From contig CAZIDB010000010.1 in assembly GCA_964537965.1 (NCBI GenBank), positions 1 to 40,699 on the forward strand: DNA of 40,699 bases. Direction: 5' to 3'. Positions 32,169 to 40,699 of the stretch are shown piece by piece (positions within the stretch are counted from its first letter, which is position 1; each line of letters starts with the position of its first letter). The DNA comes from SURF-24 sp964537965 (lineage in GTDB: Bacteria > Bacteroidota > Ignavibacteria > Ignavibacteriales > SURF-24). Below the pieces are notes generated by a model. It saw only the letters and a list, made by a program, of their open reading frames with translations. It was not told where the DNA came from and did no database searches. The position numbers and the translations under genes were made by a program.

Positions 32169-33302
32169 CTAATAATTAAGAATTAAATCCCTGTACTTTA
32201 TTAAATCCGCTTCAGATAAGCCTTCAGGAATGTAAGAAACAGCAGCATTATTTTTCAGTTCATTATGAAAAGTACCTTCTTTCAAAGCTCTGAAATATCC
32301 GTTTGTATTTTTAATCGGTTGATATAAGCTTACCCACTTTTTATACAGAAACGGTTTAAGTTCCTTAACAAATTGAAATGTGTTTTGTAGGCTTTCTTTT
32401 GTTTCACCGGGAAAGCCGATAAGAAACAAACCATTCACTTTAACATAGTTTGAAAGCAGCCTAATTTTATCAAACGCCTTATTGATTGTAAAATTCTTCC
32501 CCATCATCTTTAGCATTGAATTGTCGCCTGATTCAAGCCCAACCTGAACTTCGGTTGGTTTAAATTTTTGCATCACTTCGGCAATTTCTTCGTTTATCAA
32601 ATTAACATGGGTAAAGAAAAGATTCCGGTCATCAATATTTAAGTATTTCCTTTTAAGTTCACTGTAGATATTCAGCATATGTTCTTTCTTCAAAGTAAAA
32701 ATGTCATCGGCAAAAAAAATTTCATGTGCACCTTGTTCCAGCAGGAGCTGAATATTGTTCACAGTATAATCAGTATTGAAGTAATTAATTTTATTTTCCG
32801 GGTTATGACAGAAGTAGCAATGGAAGGGGCATCCCCGTGAACTCATTATATTTCTGCCTTTCGCATTTGTAGTAATAAGATCTTTTTTATACCAACCCGG
32901 ATAAGTTGTAAAGTCTATTTGTTTCTCTTTACTGAAAAACTCTTCACCGTCTCCGTACCAAATTTCAATATCATTTTTGTAAAGCCACTCTTTGGCTTCA
33001 TCATCTATTATTTTAGTCCACCTGCCGCCAATAATGATTTTAGTATTACCATAAACCTGTTTAAGAATTTCTATATCCCTAAAAATAGTCTTATTATCTC
33101 CCTCGAAAACCGAAAGCCCAATCATATCATAATGATTTGCAATCGGAAGCTCATCAATATAATAGACATCTACCTGATAATTAAAACTCCTTGCATAGGA
33201 TGCTAAATCATAAACACCAATAGGGTTTGTATCCAGCGTAGCAGTTCTCCATTTCCTGGTTACAAGCAGTAATTTTTGTTTTTCTTTACGGCAAATTATC
33301 AT
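32169..33302 (-). CDS. B12-binding-type radical SAM protein
   Basis: This is a 377-residue protein from the ATG at 33302. An AGGAG lies 13 nt upstream of that ATG; a TTG at 33311 would have better spacing and a TTG at 33329 is the longest option. The N-terminal ~130 residues look like the B12-binding fold (IGVYDLASYARSFNYQVDVYYI, DMIGLSVFEG, TKIIIGGRW), although no cobalamin-ligand DxHxxG is obvious. The radical SAM core has C158-x3-C162-x2-C165 in RGCPFHCYFC, followed by EIFFADDIFT, VQVGLESGD and NGLFLIGFPGET. Such enzymes modify carbons in unusual sugars or lipids. It is the first gene of the glycan operon. The reaction is unknown. Confidence 0.9.
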   Translation of the reverse strand: MIICRKEKQKLLLVTRKWRTATLDTNPIGVYDLASYARSFNYQVDVYYIDELPIANHYDMIGLSVFEGDNKTIFRDIEILKQVYGNTKIIIGGRWTKIIDDEAKEWLYKNDIEIWYGDGEEFFSKEKQIDFTTYPGWYKKDLITTNAKGRNIMSSRGCPFHCYFCHNPENKINYFNTDYTVNNIQLLLEQGAHEIFFADDIFTLKKEHMLNIYSELKRKYLNIDDRNLFFTHVNLINEEIAEVMQKFKPTEVQVGLESGDNSMLKMMGKNFTINKAFDKIRLLSNYVKVNGLFLIGFPGETKESLQNTFQFVKELKPFLYKKWVSLYQPIKNTNGYFRALKEGTFHNELKNNAAVSYIPEGLSEADLIKYRDLILNY

Positions 33303-33561
33303 TAAGGCCAATAAACTCCTGAATAACAAGCCTTTATTTCAACATTTATACCAAAGGAAAATTCTTTTAAGAGGTGAAATATTATGAATTGATGGTTTAA
33401 TATTAGAACAATGGTTAATAATAACCAACGATTGATTTATAATGTTGATTAAGAAAAACCGGCAAAACAACACTGAGTTTTTGTTAATTTAATTTTTAGA
33501 TATTGCAGTTGGATATTGCGGGAGTCGTTCAGATAAGAAGTAAAACGAAGTATATTAATTT

Positions 33562-35412
33562 TTAAATCAATACTGCATCAATCGTTTCGTAGATTTTAGC
33601 AACTTTCTTTTCTACTTCTCCTTTAAGCACCAGTTCTCTTGATGCCTTTTCTTTTTGAAGCACTTCAATCTGTTCTCTTGCCTTTTCAATTTTATTCTTT
33701 GATGAGTTTTCATACTCTTTTATTTTTTGCTCATTTTCTTTCTTAATTTTCTCTGTTTCTCTTTCCGTCTCAGATTTTAGCTGTGAGATTTTTCTTATTA
33801 GTTTCTGCTTTTCATTTGACTTTTCAATCATCTTTGCTACCATACCAATTACAGCTATCACCAGTCCAACTATAAAAACTATTGCGCTCCATTTTAATCC
33901 TCCTGTAAATACAGATAAAATTAGTCCGGAAGCTTTTAAATCGTTACCGTCGCTAAGGCCATCAATAAAACCGCCGATGATAAAAACAATCATTGAAATA
34001 ATAAAATTATAAATAAGTGAATTATTGAAAGAAACATAGGGATCGAATTCCTGGTTGTTGTCAATTTTTGAAAGTATGTTTTCAACCTGGCTTATAACGC
34101 TTGCATACCGGGCTTCGTTCTGTTTAATAATTTCCTTTACCTGTTCAGAAGCTTTGGTCTTCCACTTTTCCGCATCTTCCTGCAAGTAGTTTATTTCTTC
34201 GTTTTGAAGCTGAACTCTTTTTTGCATTGAAGTCATTTCTTCCGTAATTCGTTTCCCTTCCGTTTCCTTTATCTGCAATTTCACCTTATTAATAAAATGA
34301 AAATATTTTTCCACCACATACGAGTCAATCAATCTGATGTAAATTATTTTTTCCTGCTCATATTCTTTAACAAAGTTATCTATGTAATTAAGTTCTGCGG
34401 TTAAAGTATCGGTAAAATAACTTTTAATTGGCAGGCTTCTTAGTTTATCAGCAGATATTTCTATGAACTTAAAACTGCTTCTGCCGTTTGCTCCAAGTGA
34501 TTCAAAAACAGATTTAATATTAATTACAAGATCACCAAAGCCTTTCTCCTTGAAAAAATTATAAGAGACAGAGTTTCTAAGGAAAAAATCAAATAGCTTT
34601 TTGTGATTAACAGAATTTGCATAGTTTAATCTGTTTATATCAAATTCGGCAATACTTTTTATCAGTTCGGTAATGCGTTCCGATTCCTGCCCTTTGTCCA
34701 ACAACAATAGCTGGTAATAACTTGCATTAATTCCATTCTGTTTGAATCCGCAGGCAGTTTGTAAATAGTGTCCGGCTTCATTTGTCTGTTTACGATTTAT
34801 ATAATGAACTGCTTTAAACAGATTTTCATAGTACAGGTATTCATTTTTAAGTTCCTCCGGTAAGGATGAATTTAATATTGCGTTGTTCACAAGATCATAT
34901 TGATTTAAGAATTTTTCTTCGGCGTTGGATTTTTCATCAAAGGAAATTATGGTTGCAAGCAATAAATTTTTAAGCACATCATCAATAGAATTGTTTCGCT
35001 CAATTAAGCCTTTAACTGTGGAAGCGAAAAAGCTCTTCTCCTTTGGTAAAGTCTCATTTGCCCACTTAACAAAAAAACGTCTTATTTCTTCTTTTTCAGA
35101 ATAAGATTTCAGATTTCGTTTATTGAAAGGAACAAAGTAATTCTCCAGGGAAATAACCAGCGGATGATTGCTTAACCAGAAATATTTAACTTCATCCGGG
35201 GCTATAAAAAATTCACTTATCTCGGGTGGAGGATTATAAGAGAAGTGTTCAGTGATTCTTTTAATGAACAGTTCGTAGGATGATTGTTTAGCTTTTATGG
35301 AAGGAAAATACTCGCTGCCTAAACTTTTCAGTTTAGATGCATTAATATCCAGCAGCATCTCTTCATTCGAAAAAGACCTGGTTTCTGAACTATTTATATT
35401 AAATTCGTGCAT
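33562..35412 (-). CDS. Membrane coiled-coil protein of unknown function, sigma-28 controlled
   Basis: I do not recognise this family. From the ATG at 35412 (AAGGA 8 nt upstream; an ATG at 35421 is too close to it) the product is 616 residues. The N-terminal ~390 residues are globular and mixed helical (FFIAPDEVKYFWLSNHPLVIS, LLLATIISFDEKS). A first coiled coil covers about 395-450. Two hydrophobic segments follow at about 466-487 (IYNFIISMIVFIIGGF) and 508-532 (IVFIVGLVIAVIGMV). A long second coiled coil (about 535-605) ends near the C-terminus. There is no signal peptide. The sigma-28 promoter in front makes a motility or chemotaxis role likely. It is transcribed separately from the eight-PAS kinase. 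Confidence 0.9.
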   Translation of the reverse strand: MHEFNINSSETRSFSNEEMLLDINASKLKSLGSEYFPSIKAKQSSYELFIKRITEHFSYNPPPEISEFFIAPDEVKYFWLSNHPLVISLENYFVPFNKRNLKSYSEKEEIRRFFVKWANETLPKEKSFFASTVKGLIERNNSIDDVLKNLLLATIISFDEKSNAEEKFLNQYDLVNNAILNSSLPEELKNEYLYYENLFKAVHYINRKQTNEAGHYLQTACGFKQNGINASYYQLLLLDKGQESERITELIKSIAEFDINRLNYANSVNHKKLFDFFLRNSVSYNFFKEKGFGDLVINIKSVFESLGANGRSSFKFIEISADKLRSLPIKSYFTDTLTAELNYIDNFVKEYEQEKIIYIRLIDSYVVEKYFHFINKVKLQIKETEGKRITEEMTSMQKRVQLQNEEINYLQEDAEKWKTKASEQVKEIIKQNEARYASVISQVENILSKIDNNQEFDPYVSFNNSLIYNFIISMIVFIIGGFIDGLSDGNDLKASGLILSVFTGGLKWSAIVFIVGLVIAVIGMVAKMIEKSNEKQKLIRKISQLKSETERETEKIKKENEQKIKEYENSSKNKIEKAREQIEVLQKEKASRELVLKGEVEKKVAKIYETIDAVLI

Positions 35413-35457
35413 TTTCTTCATCCTTGAAGCTTATTTGGCTATTCCATACCACTTCAA

Positions 35458-35484
35458 TTATCGAAATAATTCCGGAAAACTTTA
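35458..35484 (-). promoter_or_regulatory. Sigma-28 promoter of the 616-residue membrane protein
   Basis: The minus strand reads TAAA-N15-TTCGATAA. The -35 extends to TAAAGTTT, matching the full enteric FliA -35; the -10 has two mismatches (TT for GC). Spacing is exact. The predicted start near 35451 leaves about 39 nt to the chosen ATG. Confidence 0.75.
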
Positions 35485-35532
35485 GATTATAAAATAGCGG
35501 GTTTTATATGAGGGATTTTAGAAGATTTTATT

Positions 35533-38500
35533 CTATTTAGCCTTATCCTTAAGAATTATCCTGATCTCATTTATCAGTTCTTCTTTTGTAAACGGTTTTG
35601 CAAGATAGTTGGTCATCCCAACCTTTAAGAACTTTTCTTTATCGCCTAACATTGCATAACCGGTTAAAGCAACAATCGGAATATCCCTGTTAGAATTATG
35701 CTTTTTAATTTCTTTTACAACATCAACACCTGTTAAACCGGAGCCTAAATTAATGTCCATTAGTATAGCATCATAATGTTTTTGAAGAGCCATTTTTATT
35801 GCACCCTCTCCGTCAACAGCATGATCTATTTTACAAATACCTCTCAGGAATACTTCCACGACTTCTTTGTTTATAAGATTATCTTCCACTAATAAAATTT
35901 CCGGCAAAACATTAAACCGTGTTTCTTCATCATCATTTGTTTGCTGTACCTCTTCTTCATCGATGTATTCATGATTAAAAAGGTTATCAATCTGTGCAGG
36001 AATTGTATATGTAAAAGTAGAGCCTTTCCCGGGAATACTTTCAACAGTTATGTCCCCCTCCATCAACCTTGCCATTTTACGTGCAAGCGTTAAACCCAAA
36101 CCGTTTCCTTCATAATTTCTTCCGAGACCTTCACTTGCCTGCCTGAACTCGTGGAAGATTATTTCAAGATCTTTTTCCTCAATGCCAATACCGGTATCAC
36201 TTACGCTTATTTTTGCAAACAGTCCATCATCAAGTCCTCCATCGCTGGAGAGTTTAACGGTTATTCTGCCGACAGACGTAAATTTTAAAGCGTTATCTAC
36301 AAGGTTAACAATTATTTTATTAAAGATATTTTCATCGACAAAACACACAAGATTTTTTTCTTCAATCTGATATTCAAGCACAAGACCTTTTTGAATTGCT
36401 TTTTCCTCGTACTCTTTAAGAGCAAGCATTAAGGAATTGTAAATGTTAATCTTATTTATCGTCATTAAAAATTTATTGGATTCTAGTTCGGATAATTCAA
36501 GTATTGTATTAAGCGTTGTCATCAGTCGTTTACCTGAATTCTGTATTTTCTGAACCATCTGTTTGCCCAAAGGATCTTTTATTTCTTCATTAAGCAATTG
36601 TGCAAAACCCAATATTCCATTCATAGGTGTTCTAAGCTCATGACTCATATTAGCAAGCAGTGATGATTTTAACCGGGATGATTCTTCTGCTCTGTCCAGC
36701 GCCTGTTTAAGTTCAAGGTCCATCATTTTCTTTTCGGTAATATCCTCTTTTACAGCAAGGAAATGAGTAGTAATACCTTTTAGATTTTTAATCGGCCTTA
36801 TAGAAACAGTTTCCCAGAATAAATCTCCGTTCTTTTTCTTATTGTACAGTTCACCTCTCCATTCATTTCCTGCCAAAATTGAATTCCACAATTCTGTATA
36901 AGTTTCTTTACTAACAAAACCGGACCTGATAATTCTCGGGGTTTTTCCAACAGCCTCTTCACTTGTATAACCCGATACCTCGGTAAATTTCGAATTAACA
37001 TACTCGATTTTTCCTTCTGTATCAGTAATTATAACCGAAGCCGGACTTTGTTCAACTGCCTGTGAAAGTTTTAAAACTGTTTCTTCAACTTTTTTAAGTG
37101 TAGTAATATCTCTATGAGAACTAAATACTGCTTTCTGTCCTTCAAATTCAATAAGATCTGCATTTATTAATACGTGAATCTGATCCCCATTTTTAGCAAA
37201 GTGAATTGATTCAAAATCCTTTATTGTTTTATTATTTAAAAGATTTTGTATTTGCTTTTCACCGCGGGTAATATCTTTCGTTAAAGATTTCATGCTCATG
37301 GAAAGAAATTCTTTTTTTGTAAATCCGTATAACTCGCACGCCGCTTTATTAACTTCAAGTATCGCTTCGTCTTCAGGATTTAAGATGAAAAGCGAATCAC
37401 TAATATCATCAAAAAGGTTTTTATATTTTTTCTCAGATTTCTTAAGCAATTCTTCAGCCAGTTTCCTTTTTGTAATATCTGTAGAGACACCTAAAACAGC
37501 CGGTTTATCTGTACCTGAAAACGTAAAAGGAATTTTAATTGTTTGTAAATATCTTGTTTTTCCTTCACTGTCAGTTATCACTTCTTCCGGTATTAATTTT
37601 ATAACTTTCCCTTCCATTACTTCAAGATCGTCTTTCCTGAAATGGTCAATCTCCTCCTGCGACTTAGCAAAGTCTGCGTCTTTTTTGTTTAAAAGTTCTT
37701 CGGGAGTAATGCCATAAGCATCAGCTGTTGCCTGGTTGGTTAAAATAAAATTACCTTCAATATCTTTAGCAAAAATAAAATGGGGCACAAGATTTATTAC
37801 CTGGTTTAATCTTGATTCACTTAGTCTTAATACTTCTTCAGTTTTTCTACGTTCTGTAATGTCCCGGAACATTGTAAGCATTAAAGATTTTTCATCATCC
37901 ATCAGGAAGAATGATTCGGAGACATCCATCCATACTTCTTTACCATTCCACAGTTTTACCAATCTTTCATAGCTTCTTTGGCTCCGCTCATTAAACTTAT
38001 CTTTATATCTTGTAATTATTTCATCACCTTCGTCTTTAAAGTGAACCATTGAAAATGGTTTTCCAATTAATTCTTCGGGTGTCTTTTCAACAAGGCTGCA
38101 ATATGCATCATTTATTTCAAGGATAATTCCATTTGAATCCGTTAGCCTCATCCCATCACGTGAATTTTTCCATACAAGTCTGAATTGAGACTCTGATCTT
38201 TTCAACGCCTGTTCGGCAAGAATTTTTTCCGTAATATCCTGGATAACGGCAACAATAACTTTCGGGTGATTTGAAAAATCATTTACTAATCTTAGACTTA
38301 CATCGCCAATAAATTTATTACCGTCAGCTTTTATAAAACTTAACTGGCAATAACTAATCTGGCCACTGGTTAATATTTTTTTTATTGTTTGTTTAAGCGT
38401 TTCCCTGTTTTCCGGAAGAGTTAAATTGAAGGCGTTTTTAGAAAGAATTTCTGATGTGGTTTTATAGCCAAACATTTCTGCGTTTTTAATATTGCAGGCT

Positions 38501-39813
38501 AATATTTTACCTGTTAAATTAATTACCGAAACACCAACCTGTAAAGTATCCACAAGAGTACGGTACATTTCTTCGCTTTCTTTAAGCGCTTCTTCGGCTT
38601 CTTTCTGCCCTGTAATATCAACCTGTGTGCACCATATCTGGTAAAGCTTATCGTTGCTTATCAGCCCAAAAACATTATTGGTAAAATATAAGCAATTACC
38701 GTTTACATCTTTTTCGGAAGTAATATGATTCTGTATTGAAAACTGTTTTTTTATCCTCGGCAATAAAATGTTTATTTGCTCTTCTTCTGTACCAAACCAT
38801 AATTCGCTTACCTTTCTGCCTATTAAATCATTAGAATCTTTAAACCCGTACATTTTAATAAATGCACTGTTGCAGTCGGCAAGATAAGCATGATTAAGAT
38901 AATACCTTGCTTGTTCATCTTCCTGAAGATTAACAGGCATAGGCGGAATTAATTCTATTCTTGAAATACCTTCTGCCGTATTTTGTACAAATGAAGAGTA
39001 AATTCTTCCATTTCTGATTAAATCAGATTCATACTTATTCCGGTTATGAATATTTCTCGCTGTTATTATAATGCTGTTAATCCCGGGTATATTCAGAAAA
39101 TTCTGTGCAATTGCTTCAATAGGTAAGTATTCGCCATCCTTCTTTAATAAGCGTAATTCAGTGGGAATACCATCGTTTTGTTTATCTATAACTTGCTTTA
39201 ATGCCTGCGTTACAATTACCCTGTCATCAGGATGAGTTATTTCCAAAGGATTTTTACCATGTAATTCATCGTTAGTATATCCTAACGTTCTTAAAAAGGG
39301 AGGACTTTGATATTTAATTTTCATATCTGAATCCAGCAATGCAACCATTTCCTGCAAGCCAAAAACAACAGATCTGAACTTCAGATTTTCTTCAAACTGA
39401 ATTTTACTCTCATCAAAACTATTTTTACTAAAAATAAAATATTCTATTCCATCTAATGTTTCATTTTCAACTGCGCATGCAAAGATATCTACTGTGCTTT
39501 GTAGGATTTTATCAATTTTAAGCTCAACTTTTTCAAATGATGCAGGGTTAGTACAGGATAGAGTCTTTAATTTTTCTTCAACCTGGTTTGAGTTTGAAAA
39601 GAATGAAGTAAATTTTTCTCCCACTAATTTATTGTTGTCAAGTCCTAAAATTCTCAGAAAGCTTTTATTTATATAGGTTAGTCTCCCTTCAGAATTTATA
39701 CTACAATAGAAATCCATTGAATTTTCAATGGCAGTCCTGAAAAGCGCTTCTCTGATAAGAAGGTTTTCCATTTTCTTTTTAATTGCATCATCCTGCATTG
39801 GGAAAAAACTCAC
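35533..39813 (-). CDS. Eight-PAS hybrid sensor histidine kinase with receiver domain
   Basis: This 1426-residue cytosolic kinase has no membrane segment. Eight PAS/PAC units follow one another at about 15-135, 145-265, 268-405, 415-535, 540-665, 667-790, 794-910 and 916-1035; most end with the PAC signature DITE(R/K). Then come HisKA with His1058 in MSHELRTPMNGILGF, HATPase_c (NLVDNALKFT, VSDTGIGIE, GNGLGLTLARKM) and a C-terminal receiver (ILLVEDNLINKE, acceptor Asp1353 in AILMDINLG, IVALTGYA, LAKPFTKEEL). The GTG at 39813 is the longest start; an ATG at 39798 is the alternative. Its promoter is sigma-28 type, so it belongs to the late flagellar regulon and may sense redox or energy state for motility. 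The output is unknown. Confidence 0.95.
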   Translation of the reverse strand: MSFFPMQDDAIKKKMENLLIREALFRTAIENSMDFYCSINSEGRLTYINKSFLRILGLDNNKLVGEKFTSFFSNSNQVEEKLKTLSCTNPASFEKVELKIDKILQSTVDIFACAVENETLDGIEYFIFSKNSFDESKIQFEENLKFRSVVFGLQEMVALLDSDMKIKYQSPPFLRTLGYTNDELHGKNPLEITHPDDRVIVTQALKQVIDKQNDGIPTELRLLKKDGEYLPIEAIAQNFLNIPGINSIIITARNIHNRNKYESDLIRNGRIYSSFVQNTAEGISRIELIPPMPVNLQEDEQARYYLNHAYLADCNSAFIKMYGFKDSNDLIGRKVSELWFGTEEEQINILLPRIKKQFSIQNHITSEKDVNGNCLYFTNNVFGLISNDKLYQIWCTQVDITGQKEAEEALKESEEMYRTLVDTLQVGVSVINLTGKILACNIKNAEMFGYKTTSEILSKNAFNLTLPENRETLKQTIKKILTSGQISYCQLSFIKADGNKFIGDVSLRLVNDFSNHPKVIVAVIQDITEKILAEQALKRSESQFRLVWKNSRDGMRLTDSNGIILEINDAYCSLVEKTPEELIGKPFSMVHFKDEGDEIITRYKDKFNERSQRSYERLVKLWNGKEVWMDVSESFFLMDDEKSLMLTMFRDITERRKTEEVLRLSESRLNQVINLVPHFIFAKDIEGNFILTNQATADAYGITPEELLNKKDADFAKSQEEIDHFRKDDLEVMEGKVIKLIPEEVITDSEGKTRYLQTIKIPFTFSGTDKPAVLGVSTDITKRKLAEELLKKSEKKYKNLFDDISDSLFILNPEDEAILEVNKAACELYGFTKKEFLSMSMKSLTKDITRGEKQIQNLLNNKTIKDFESIHFAKNGDQIHVLINADLIEFEGQKAVFSSHRDITTLKKVEETVLKLSQAVEQSPASVIITDTEGKIEYVNSKFTEVSGYTSEEAVGKTPRIIRSGFVSKETYTELWNSILAGNEWRGELYNKKKNGDLFWETVSIRPIKNLKGITTHFLAVKEDITEKKMMDLELKQALDRAEESSRLKSSLLANMSHELRTPMNGILGFAQLLNEEIKDPLGKQMVQKIQNSGKRLMTTLNTILELSELESNKFLMTINKINIYNSLMLALKEYEEKAIQKGLVLEYQIEEKNLVCFVDENIFNKIIVNLVDNALKFTSVGRITVKLSSDGGLDDGLFAKISVSDTGIGIEEKDLEIIFHEFRQASEGLGRNYEGNGLGLTLARKMARLMEGDITVESIPGKGSTFTYTIPAQIDNLFNHEYIDEEEVQQTNDDEETRFNVLPEILLVEDNLINKEVVEVFLRGICKIDHAVDGEGAIKMALQKHYDAILMDINLGSGLTGVDVVKEIKKHNSNRDIPIVALTGYAMLGDKEKFLKVGMTNYLAKPFTKEELINEIRIILKDKAK

Positions 39814-39843
39814 AATTCTTCATTTCCGGAAAAATATAACATA

Positions 39844-39870
39844 TAATCGGCAAATAATTAGATTTTTTTA
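39844..39870 (-). promoter_or_regulatory. Sigma-28 promoter of the eight-PAS kinase
   Basis: The minus strand reads TAAA-N15-GCCGATTA, one mismatch from the FliA consensus with exact spacing. The predicted start near 39837 gives a leader of about 24 nt to the GTG or about 39 nt to the ATG. Confidence 0.78.
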
Positions 39871-40126
39871 TAATCAAAAATTTTTAAGGTTAAATTAAAA
39901 TGATAATAACCTTACTTTTTCCGCTAAACATAATAAATTTATTTTTCTAATACCGCCTTAATTTCTAGCTTTTCTAATAGTAAGATATTGATCAGTTTAT
40001 ATCTGTCCAAAATATTTTATGAAAGTAAGGAACAATAAAAGAAATTCGTTAAAAAATTATCCGTATTTGTCAGTCTTAATGAAAGATTAATAAATCTGGC
40101 TTAGTGAAGTGTTAATTTGATTTTAT

Positions 40127-40153
40127 TTGGGACAGCACCGGATCGGTTATAAA
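40127..40153 (+). promoter_or_regulatory. Weak sigma-70-like promoter with palindrome before the acetyltransferase
   Basis: TTGGGA (40127-40132), a 15-nt spacer and TATAAA (40148-40153) lie about 70 nt before the ATG. The spacer holds ACCG-GAT-CGGT (40137-40147), a perfect inverted repeat that could be an operator. The spacer is shorter than ideal, so this is tentative. Confidence 0.3.
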
Positions 40154-40223
40154 TTCTTACAATTTATTTTAGATATTACACGAAAGATTATTAAATTTCA
40201 CAGCGAAAATTTGAGTGAGAAAA

Positions 40224-40699
40224 ATGCAGCAGGTAAAATTCCTTGAGGGTGAGAAAATCTATTTTCGCCCATATTGCGAAAAAGATATTGAACTTGTTGA
40301 GTTCGGCAAAAATAATCCTGATGTACGTGAGACTCTTTTTCTTTTCAGCCCGATGACTTTTGAGCAGGTTAAAGCTGAAATGAACCAGTGGTCTAACAGT
40401 AAGGAAATTGCTTTGTTCACAATTTGTCGGCAGGAAGACAATGTCGCAGTCGGTCAGACAGCGCTTGTAAGAATTGATTACGTTAGCCGTGCCGCTGTTT
40501 TCTATATCGCCATTTATGATCCGCAGTACTGGTCAAAGGGATATGGCGGACAGGCAACCAGGCTAATGCTTAAATATGCGTTCGATATTCTAAACCTCAA
40601 CAGGATTCAACTCCATGTTTGTGTTGATAATGTTAAGGGTGTTGAAGCGTATAAGAAAGCAGGATTTCAAATTGAAGGTACATTAAGAAAAGCAATGTA
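40224..40699 (+). CDS. GNAT-family N-acetyltransferase (partial, 3' end missing)
   Basis: This is the only plus-strand gene, cut by the right window edge after 158 codons. The start MQQVKFLEGEKIYFRPYCEKDIELV is the RimJ/RimL-like (Acetyltransf_3) N-terminus. The acetyl-CoA-binding loop is YWSKGYGGQATRLML, followed by LNRIQLHVCVDNVKGVEAYKKAGFQIEGTLR, the usual motif B. Related enzymes acetylate ribosomal proteins, antibiotics or amino sugars. PseH-type enzymes of flagellar sugar synthesis belong to the same superfamily, but this sequence does not decide between these. It is transcribed away from the flagellar cluster. Confidence 0.88.
   Translation, partial: MQQVKFLEGEKIYFRPYCEKDIELVEFGKNNPDVRETLFLFSPMTFEQVKAEMNQWSNSKEIALFTICRQEDNVAVGQTALVRIDYVSRAAVFYIAIYDPQYWSKGYGGQATRLMLKYAFDILNLNRIQLHVCVDNVKGVEAYKKAGFQIEGTLRKAM

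Larger units (their letters stand above)
39814..40223. other. 410-bp divergent intergenic region
   Basis: No gene is seen here. At the left is the sigma-28 promoter of the kinase (39844-39870). The centre is AT-rich without clear signals. At the right a weak sigma-70-like promoter and an ACCG-GAT-CGGT palindrome precede the plus-strand acetyltransferase. Confidence 0.7.

Noticed and set aside
33455..33490. Possible terminator AACAA...TTGTT after the 616-residue gene
   Set aside because: The stem is short, AT-only and lacks a proper T-run on the transcribed strand.
33330..33561. Sigma-28 promoter before the radical SAM gene of the glycan operon
   Set aside because: I searched this gap for TAAA-N15-GCCGATAA-like sequence on the minus strand and saw none, so the operon promoter remains unidentified.
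1..40699. CRISPR arrays, tRNA/rRNA genes, insertion sequences, phage or integrase genes
   Set aside because: No regularly spaced repeats, no tRNA or rRNA sequence, no transposase or integrase motifs and no terminal inverted repeats were seen.

Overview
This AT-rich, gene-dense window is almost entirely one minus-strand flagellar and chemotaxis supercluster. The diderm-type basal body genes, CheZ, short flagellins, a sigma-54 activator, a FlgM/sigma-28 tier and very large cytosolic hybrid kinases and glycosyltransferases fit a motile, free-living bacterium. An Ignavibacteriota/Chlorobi-group (FCB) origin is my best guess; it is inferred from gene style, not proven by any marker gene here.

Layout, low to high coordinate, with transcription running right to left unless noted. 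(1) 1-5531: basal body and export operon flgB-flgC-orf78-fliE-fliF-fliG-fliH-fliI, with fliI cut by the window edge. (2) 5768-12787: chemotaxis operon HEAT protein-cheR-cheY-like-cheY-cheZ-cheA-cheB-orf81, with no cheW or MCP gene. (3) 13091-15499: an NtrB-like kinase, an NtrC-like sigma-54 activator with an intact GAFTGA loop, and a small 2-TM protein. (4) 15711-20592: two flagellin genes, then fliS-fliD-flgN-flgM. (5) 20794-33302: a glycan-type operon encoding a B12-binding-type radical SAM protein, a methyltransferase-TPR protein, a GT4 enzyme, a 2487-residue multidomain glycosyltransferase and a GT2-TPR protein; it ends directly upstream of the flagellins. (6) 33562-35412: an unknown membrane coiled-coil protein. 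(7) 35533-39813: an eight-PAS hybrid histidine kinase. (8) 40224 onward, plus strand: a partial GNAT acetyltransferase.

How it may work together: the NtrB/NtrC pair probably switches on early flagellar genes with sigma-54, and FlgM holds sigma-28 until the hook is complete. Four promoters of the form TAAA-N15-(GCCGATAA-like) are readable. Two drive the flagellins. The other two sit in front of the unknown 616-residue membrane protein and the eight-PAS kinase, tying both to the late flagellar regulon. Both flagellin leaders carry a hairpin with AGGA in the loop plus a Shine-Dalgarno embedded in a near-consensus CsrA site. This is the two-site arrangement known from Bacillus subtilis hag, so CsrA-type translational control of flagellin is likely. 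The glycosyltransferase block next to the flagellins probably glycosylates flagellin or builds a surface glycan.

I saw no rRNA, tRNA, CRISPR array, insertion sequence or phage gene.
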